64,000 nucleotides of DNA, taken from contig NC_080582.1 in NCBI RefSeq assembly GCF_029962835.1, positions 72,350,177 to 72,414,176 of the forward strand, in the 5' to 3' direction. Under the pieces are notes generated by a model. It worked only from the letters and a program-made list of their open reading frames with translations, was not told the DNA's origin and made no database searches. Every line of letters begins with the position of its first letter. The first letter of the stretch is position 1. Positions 60,501-64,000 of the stretch are shown here, piece after piece. The translations under genes and the position numbers were made by a program. The DNA is from Magnolia sinica. Its lineage: Eukaryota; Streptophyta; Magnoliopsida; Magnoliales; Magnoliaceae.

Positions 60501-62952
60501 TCATAGTGGAGATTTGTCTCTTTGTGATGTGGTTTTTTCCCGAAAGGGTTTCCCACGTTAAATCTTTGTGTTCTCTTGCGTTTCCTTAGTGCTCTTAGAT
60601 TGCTATCCTAGATCCAAATCCGTGTGATTCCGCAGCACAAATCCCAACAATGGTTCCCAAGCATAATGTTTTAGTGTATTAGAATTTTTCTGTTTGCAAT
60701 TCATTGTCTCTAAAAATCTATTAACCTTCTTGTTCAGATAAACTGGTGTATTCTACCGAGCAATTTTCTTAAGAACCACCGAAGTTCATTATGTTGCAGA
60801 ATTTGGGGAGAAAATTCAAATCTCCAGATCATAATATGTATTGTATTCATTTGCCAATGTACCTTAAAAAAAATAAAAAAAATCTACCTTTGATTTTAGT
60901 TTCACCATTAACTCGAAATGTGTATTGATTTTGTGGAGTAAATTTTTCGATCTTCTTAATTAATACCTTACAATAGATATTAGTAGGCATGACAGAATCA
61001 TCTACCTTCTTCTTGACGGGACAATTTGGAGTAGTAGAACACCTAAAATAAGCCCGTGGCGATGGATTATCTTTAGTGATCTTCTGTCCATACTTCCTCC
61101 ATTGATAACCATCTTTCACTGTCTGAATTCAAAAAAGAAAGAAACAGGGGATACAAAGATGATTAAGGAACCAGTGAAAATACCAATTTAATGATGAAAA
61201 TCAATCCTATTTTGAATAAAAAGGACAAAGTCTTCAAAGAAACTTACCAAGTTAGCGTCTGCCTCGTTGGTTCTTACAAAGACTTGCGATGATTTTTCTT
61301 TGGATGTATTCCTTACCAGTCTATTGAATGAATCTGGGCTAGAGCAATTCTCAGTCATGGTGCACATCTCATGTGTCCTCTTCTTGCTCAACTGATCTTG
61401 AAGAATATTGCATTTATTGCTCATCACATTAATCATATGATTCAGCTCCTCATTCTCTTTATATGAACACTGTAACTTGGCTTCTAGAGCTTGCACCTGA
61501 ATAAATTGAGATTGAAATGTAATAATGATTTGATTAACTAGAAATGAGTGTTCTCTCCAAAACATTCAATTGCCATAAACTAAAAAGAAAAAAAGAAAAT
61601 ACATAAATATAATCACCGTAAGTATGATATTACTTAAATTAGATACTGAAGACTCGAGAGAAAATAATTGACATGGGTGCATCTAGCAATTTCAAGAAAT
61701 TTGCATTAATCTAGTTAAAGTTTTCTCTAAGTGTTTGAAATGGTCCTCTTTAGTGAAGTTTAATAATTCCATTAAAGATTAATATGTTTTTGGTAGGTTG
61801 GTGACATCAATACCTGCCACTTAGACCAAATAAAGTAATCAACATAAGAAGAACATCGCTGAGGGCCTGTTTGATTTTCAAATCTCGTGCTTGGAAAGCT
61901 TTGGACTACAACTAGGTTATGTCTATTGTACATAAAAGACTTTTTTTTTTCCCCTTCTTCTTAGTAGTTCAGAGAAAGGTGAGAGCATGCCACTCGTAAC
62001 TTCATTGATTCGGAAAAAGAAAAACTGTAGAAACAAGAAGGCGGCGGGCCTCACCGAAGGACAACACAACCTCTATATCATTTTGATTACCTCCAAACAG
62101 AGGGGGCCAACAAAAAGACAGCCACACCTGCCTAAAGGCCAAAAGCAGGGAAATATACAATTACTGATGGCCCACCTCAACCATTTAAAAAAAAAAAAAG
62201 AAAAAGAAAAAAAAAAGAAGAGCGAAAAACTCAGCCCACCAAGCGTAACAAATAAGAGGCATATCTTGTCATATCTTGGCATAGTCAGAGCTAGGGTTTG
62301 TGCGGAGCTGGAATGGCTGCTGGGGATTGAGAGGAAGAGAAAGAACGCCGGATTCATCTCGAATAGCATTTAAAGTAAAGAAATTTCTCTGATGAATTTC
62401 ATTGAAAGAGGAATGGTCCTCTTATAGAAAAAACTCCCTCCCTCCCTCTCTCAATTATTCTTAATCTCTCTCTGTTAAAATTGTTAGAACCTTTATCTAT
62501 CCATCTCTATGTCTTTCTGTTTACATGTCTAATTTATCTATCTATCTATAGGTAAATTAAGATTAGTAGCAGCAAAACCATTTAAGATGACTTCATATTA
62601 ATCAAATTAGAACTGTATCACTCCCTCCCTTCCTCTCCATCTATCTATCTATCTATCTATCTGTCTTCAGCAACAAAACTATCTACAATGACTTTAATGA
62701 AATCAGAACTACTTTCATTGTTGTCTTGCAGCATCTCTCTAAGGATTTGGGCAAAGTATAGAGAAAACCGGAAGTTTCTAGAGGTGGCATTTTTTATTTT
62801 TTATTTTGTAAGAAAAAGAAAGAGAAAACCCCACATACCTTATCAACATCCAAGGCATTTTCTTCAGTGCACATGATTCCTTTTTCTGTTTCTCTTCGAC
62901 TGCACTCGGGATGAGAAGAAGAAGACCAGCCAATAGCCAAGGCTAATGACAT
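39438..62952 (-). CDS. WRKY transcription factor, group IIa (WRKY40/18/60-like), four exons
   Basis: Join of 62839-62952, 61248-61496, 61006-61122 and 39438-39788 on the minus strand. All introns are GT-AG and phase 0, giving 276 residues. An in-frame TAA directly precedes the ATG (62952). Residues 1-9 (MSLALAIGW) resemble the N-terminal L-x-L-x-I-G of the group. Residues 40-76 form a leucine-zipper coiled coil (dimerisation), and KKR at 76-78 is a possible nuclear signal. The WRKY domain has WRKYGQK at 129-135 and zinc ligands C149, C155, H179 and H181 (C-X5-C-X23-H-X-H). LDLTL at 215-219 fits an EAR repression motif. The tail [15 protein letters not shown] is a group IIa hallmark. Such proteins bind W-boxes (TTGACC/T) in the nucleus and tune defence and ABA responses. 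The third intron is 21,217 bp and full of transposons. Confidence 0.9.
39800..40296. other. Intron sequence, no recognised feature
   Basis: AT-rich, next to exon 4. It probably represents the original short intron. Confidence 0.35.
40297..40715. mobile_element. hAT-like MITE, 419 bp
   Basis: Ends TAGGGGCTGCAATGGGCC and (inward from the right) TAGGGAGGATGGCAATGGGCC. A 30-bp direct repeat containing TTGCATAATGGTGGTCCACT lies at 40526-40555 and 40557-40586. A clean 8-bp target duplication could not be read, though the left flank itself contains a repeated AAGAC. Confidence 0.6.
40817..42165 (-). mobile_element. 5'-truncated L1-type LINE (3' part)
   Basis: On the minus strand the order is as follows. 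A zf-RVT-like region (about 42060-41850) ends [16 protein letters not shown]. Then [21 protein letters not shown] (the RT-RNase H linker) at about 41700, and RNase [15 protein letters not shown] and [17 protein letters not shown] (about 41450-41290). The tail reads [20 protein letters not shown], and the poly(A) is seen as poly-T at 40817-40834. The RT core is missing by 5' truncation, and there are several stops. The 5' end is approximate. Confidence 0.85.
42166..43378. repeat. Intron sequence with interspersed repeat copy
   Basis: 42420-42640 is a diverged copy of 24170-24340 (CATGGTAGCCCATGAAATATG, CTAGGAGCATTATAACC). The rest is AT-rich and unrecognised. Confidence 0.45.
43384..43939 (+). 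repeat. 5' LTR of Copia element B
   Basis: Carries palindromic TCGACTAGTCGA (43425-43436) and variants. Shorter than the 3' LTR because part of the palindrome array is absent. Confidence 0.88.
46703..47298 (+). repeat. 3' LTR of Copia element B
   Basis: Preceded by the purine-rich AAGACATGGTGGAGA. TATA box TATAAATA at 46991-46998. Contains several CGACCAGTCGA-type palindromes. Confidence 0.88.
47304..48977. repeat. Interspersed repeat, related to 52800-53900
   Basis: Long AT-rich stretch without coding. Segments around 47870-47960 and 48600-48720 (GATGATCTTAGC, TTTGATGGTCCAC) recur in order at 52840-52910 and 53610-53735, so the two are diverged copies of a repeat of at least 1 kb of unknown class. 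Confidence 0.5.
48978..49490. repeat. Tandem duplication, two copies of 256 bp
   Basis: Copies at 48978-49233 and 49234-49489 begin GTAAAGGTTTCTTAAAG and end AAGAGAGAGAAAAA. They differ at only a handful of positions. The junction lies in the AGAGAGAAAAA tract. Confidence 0.92.
49531..51708 (+). mobile_element. Solo LTR of the Athila-type family, 2178 bp, TSD ATGTT
   Basis: Begins TGTTGAGGGTCAAATATTGC and ends CTTGGGGTGTGAACA. ATGTT is duplicated at 49526-49530 and 51709-51713. TATA box at 50738-50744. Nested in WRKY intron 3, antisense to the gene. Confidence 0.92.
51985..52650 (+). repeat. Diverged LTR-like block related to the Copia LTRs
   Basis: Shares the Copia-family LTR layout in order. 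GACCGGTCG/CGACCAGTCGAG palindromes come first, then GCGGACTAC-AAAATTTGAG, then ACTATAAATTAGGGTCCCTA (TATA region), then CTTGTAATCTTCATTTTTCTT followed by CATAGTGGAA. The ends and target duplication were not resolved, so it may be a solo LTR of a sister family. Confidence 0.55.
52651..54477. repeat. Interspersed repeat copy and flank
   Basis: 52830-53740 is the diverged partner of 47860-48720. The remainder (to 54470) has GAGAGAAAGAGAG tracts but no coding domain. Confidence 0.45.
54478..54520. repeat. (CT)n microsatellite
   Basis: A CT run of about 42 bp following GGTTAGGGTTT. Confidence 0.95.
54640..55005 (-). mobile_element. LINE RNase H tail fragment
   Basis: The minus strand reads, across frames, [37 protein letters not shown] and [18 protein letters not shown], then [16 protein letters not shown]. 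This is the end of an L1-type RNase H (ANAVADGLA box) with the same LP-P-DKVGLG tail as the LINE at 40.8 kb. No poly(A) tail was found at its left end. Confidence 0.7.
55010..56727. other. Intron sequence, repeat-like, unclassified
   Basis: No coding domain. The stretch 55370-55430 (AATAAACGAGTTCAAAACCC, TTTAAATAGGG) reads like the minus-strand start of an LTR transcript region, but no matching LTR end was found. A 20-bp direct repeat based on TCTTTTTAAGGTAATATAAA lies at 56151-56189. Confidence 0.3.
56728..57304 (+). repeat. 5' LTR of Copia element C
   Basis: 577 bp with CGACCAGTCGA and CGACTAGTCGA palindromes. TATA box TATAAATA at 56996-57003. Confidence 0.88.
60073..60649 (+). repeat. 3' LTR of Copia element C
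   Basis: 577 bp, the same length as the 5' LTR. It begins TATTGTAAAACGG (TA in place of TG) and ends CAAATCCCAACA. Confidence 0.88.
60650..61005. other. WRKY intron 3, donor-side end
   Basis: Short AT-rich intron sequence between the Copia element and exon 3, probably original intron. Confidence 0.5.
61006..61122 (-). CDS. WRKY gene exon 3
   Basis: 117 bp, 39 codons, [20 protein letters not shown] through PNCPVKKK. Acceptor TTCAG|, donor |GTAGATG. It encodes the WRKYGQK DNA-contact strand and the two zinc-binding cysteines. Confidence 0.95.
61248..61496 (-). CDS. WRKY gene exon 2
   Basis: 249 bp, 83 codons. Acceptor TTCAG|GTGCAA, donor |GTAAGT. It encodes the coiled coil [20 protein letters not shown] and a Ser-rich linker ending NEADANL. 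The 125-bp intron 2 separates it from exon 3. Confidence 0.92.
61497..62838 (-). other. WRKY intron 1, 1342 bp
   Basis: Holds a possible LINE 3'-end-like block on the minus strand (about 62350-61975), A-rich tracts at 62187-62217, and TCTA microsatellites at 62528-62552 and 62637-62661. Confidence 0.6.
62839..62952 (-). CDS. WRKY gene exon 1
   Basis: 114 bp, 38 codons, [20 protein letters not shown] to ALDVDK, donor |GTATGTG. The ATG at 62952 is preceded in frame by TAA. A second in-frame ATG (62874) would give a protein 26 residues shorter. The first is preferred because the L-x-L-x-I-G start resembles group IIa relatives. Confidence 0.8.
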
Positions 62953-63084
62953 TTATCTGATGTTTAATATATATTCTTTGGTTATAATAGCAAAGGCTCT
63001 TTCTTTTTCTATAGGACTGGAGGAGGGAAGAAAGTCGTTGGAGGGCGTTCAAAAGGTTGATGTAGAAAACAAGGCTAGCGGGTC

Positions 63085-63092
63085 TTTAAATA
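63085..63092 (-). promoter_or_regulatory. Likely TATA box of the WRKY gene
   Basis: TATTTAAA on the minus strand, 133 bp upstream of the ATG, fits a 5' UTR of about 100 nt. The region between 63120 and 63330 is GC-richer (CATGCGTCACC-type, CGCGCATGG), as expected near a promoter. No clear W-box (TTGACC/T) lies in the first 450 bp. A TTGACA occurs at 63417-63422. Confidence 0.5.
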
Positions 63093-63099
63093 CAAATGA

Positions 63100-63560
63100 T
63101 GTATGCAGATACGATAAAACGCCTGCGTAAGATCAAATGCGTCACCTTGCAAACGCAAGCACCCATTCGCGTTCTTCCTTGTTACTACTCGTGACTGCTC
63201 CCGTGATCCTCGCGCATGGATTCAGTAAGCGATTCGTGGGACACGCGCCAGGTGCATGTCGTGGTCTGCTCCCCATGGCATCGCGTTTTGATCAAGCCCA
63301 CATGTCAGGACGGTGGCTTATGCATTTATCTTGATGTTAGACCGTTGGTTATTTTGATTTGCTGGACTGAGCCAAACCCTATTTTAAAATTTGATTTTGC
63401 TGGATTGAGCCAGCCCATTGACAGCCCCACCCACAACAATCGTAAAACCTTTGTAAGGCCATGTAGTGTCCTTGTTACATATGATCTGTCCATCAATTCT
63501 GCCAGCTTGTTTTGTGACATAAATCATATATGAGGTAGATTTAAAATTTGAGTGAGCCAC
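63100..63560 (-). promoter_or_regulatory. Upstream region of the WRKY gene
   Basis: Presumed promoter. No other gene is recognised here, and open frames lack domains. Confidence 0.35.
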
Positions 63561-63567
63561 ATGACAA

Positions 63568-64000
63568 AAAATAGAGGTGGGCATCGGATGACTCGATCCG
63601 GCTAACTTGACTCGTCCGACTCGTTCAGATCTGACTCGACCAAAATCAAATGGGTGAGTCGGTCTGAACCGAATAGGCTTCGCCCAATCTGAACTCAAAC
63701 TGAGTCGAGTTCGAGTTACTTAGTAACTTGACCCGACTCGACCCGAAACTCAATCCGGTTAGACTCGACTCGATCCGAAACCCGACTCTCTAACCCTATC
63801 TGTCAGACCCTACCCTGACCCAATCGCAAAATCCCTCCCTTCCTCCCTCCATCCCTCATCCTCTTCATCTTCCAAGCCCGGTCTCTCTCTCTCTCTCCCT
63901 TCCTCATCCTCCTCGTATTCCAAGCCTGGCAACCGCCCACACCACCATCACCCTCCTCCTCTTCTCTCTCCTTTCCACTCTCTCGGTCTCTCCCTCCCTC
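63568..64000. mobile_element. Left part of a hAT-like element (continues past window)
   Basis: It begins TAGAGGTGGGCATCGGATGA and continues into GACTCGACCCG/CGGGTCGAGT-rich sequence and CT/CCCT tracts, the same architecture as the element at 25592-26413. The right end is outside the window. Confidence 0.5.

Larger units (their letters stand above)
56728..60649 (+). mobile_element. Copia LTR retrotransposon, second copy of the same shortened family
   Basis: LTRs of 577 bp at 56728-57304 and 60073-60649 flank a 2.77-kb interior. Target repeats GTGGT (56723-56727) and ATGGT (60650-60654) agree at four of five bases. PBS TGGTATCAGAGC at 57307-57318. Internal parts: gag (ORF 57545-57970), CCHC zinc knuckle [14 protein letters not shown] (about 58030-58075), protease ([11 protein letters not shown], about 58227-58260), GAG-pre-integrase (to about 58650), RT part (58684-59094) and RNase H (59720-59830). 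As in the copy at 43.4 kb, no integrase core is seen. Broken several times. Antisense in WRKY intron 3. Confidence 0.88.
39789..61005 (-). other. WRKY intron 3 (V-type), 21.2 kb, transposon-filled
   Basis: Donor GTAGATG after CCVKKK-coding sequence at 61005, acceptor CAG at 39789. Identified contents are a hAT-like MITE, two LINE tails, two Copia elements, one solo Athila-type LTR, one diverged LTR-like block, related repeats of about 1 kb and a 256-bp tandem duplication. Recognisable transposon sequence makes up about 60% of it. All LTR elements are in plus orientation, antisense to the gene. Confidence 0.85.

Noticed and set aside
62864-63052. Minus-strand frame of 62 codons overlapping WRKY exon 1
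   Set aside because: It is in a different frame from MSLALAIGW, lacks a donor in register with exon 2 and has no WRKY-family resemblance.
1-64000. tRNA, rRNA or CRISPR structures
   Set aside because: None seen. The tRNA-like motifs at 28789, 43942, 57307 and 16405 are retrotransposon primer-binding sites, not tRNA genes.

Overview
This is nuclear DNA of a flowering plant. The evidence is GT-AG introns inside plant gene families (WRKY, LARP6-type, plant LRR receptor kinase), Athila- and Copia-type LTR retrotransposons, plant L1 LINEs, CACTA and hAT elements, and long CT/GA/CA microsatellites. The window is repeat-rich and gene-poor. The repeat make-up would suit a woody angiosperm with a large genome, but the species cannot be fixed from the sequence. 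No rRNA, tRNA or CRISPR array was seen.

Layout. 1-0.2 kb: the last 69 codons of an unrecognised plus-strand protein. 0.7-4.2 kb: a decayed plant-mobile-domain (PMD) gene on the minus strand. 4.2-10 kb: a decayed Copia element (plus) split by a 2.1-kb solo LTR. 11.8-22.4 kb: a mosaic of exon pieces from unrelated host genes. Most of these pieces lie inside one CACTA-type DNA transposon (12890-21758, 3-bp target duplication ACA), which itself sits in a foldback MITE. The pieces are a mitochondrial adenylate carrier, an LRR-VIII-2-like kinase, fumarase, a LARP6-type La domain and a PP1 phosphatase. An LRR piece lies just left of it, and an ADAL/MAPDA deaminase piece just right. 22.5-26.6 kb: a LINE tail, two CACTA ends, and a hAT-like element with a perfect 8-bp target duplication inside another foldback repeat.

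26.6-36 kb: a whole-looking, young Athila-type LTR retrotransposon (26579-35969, TSD GTTGG) that carries gag-protease but little of pol. 36.2-38.4 kb: a solo LTR of a related family.

39.4-63 kb: the one gene that looks intact, a group IIa WRKY transcription factor (WRKY40/18/60-like) on the minus strand. It has four exons and encodes 276 residues. Its third intron, at the classical V-type position inside the WRKY zinc finger, is 21.2 kb long. That intron holds a hAT-like MITE, two LINE tails, two Copia elements of one family (43384-47298 and 56728-60649), a solo Athila-type LTR (49531-51708), a diverged LTR and a 256-bp tandem duplication. The promoter side runs into another hAT-like element at the window's right edge.

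The strongest points of interest are the multi-gene-capturing CACTA element and the WRKY gene that has kept its reading frame across a 21-kb intron. The four related Athila-type insertions, all with readable target-site duplications, are a third.
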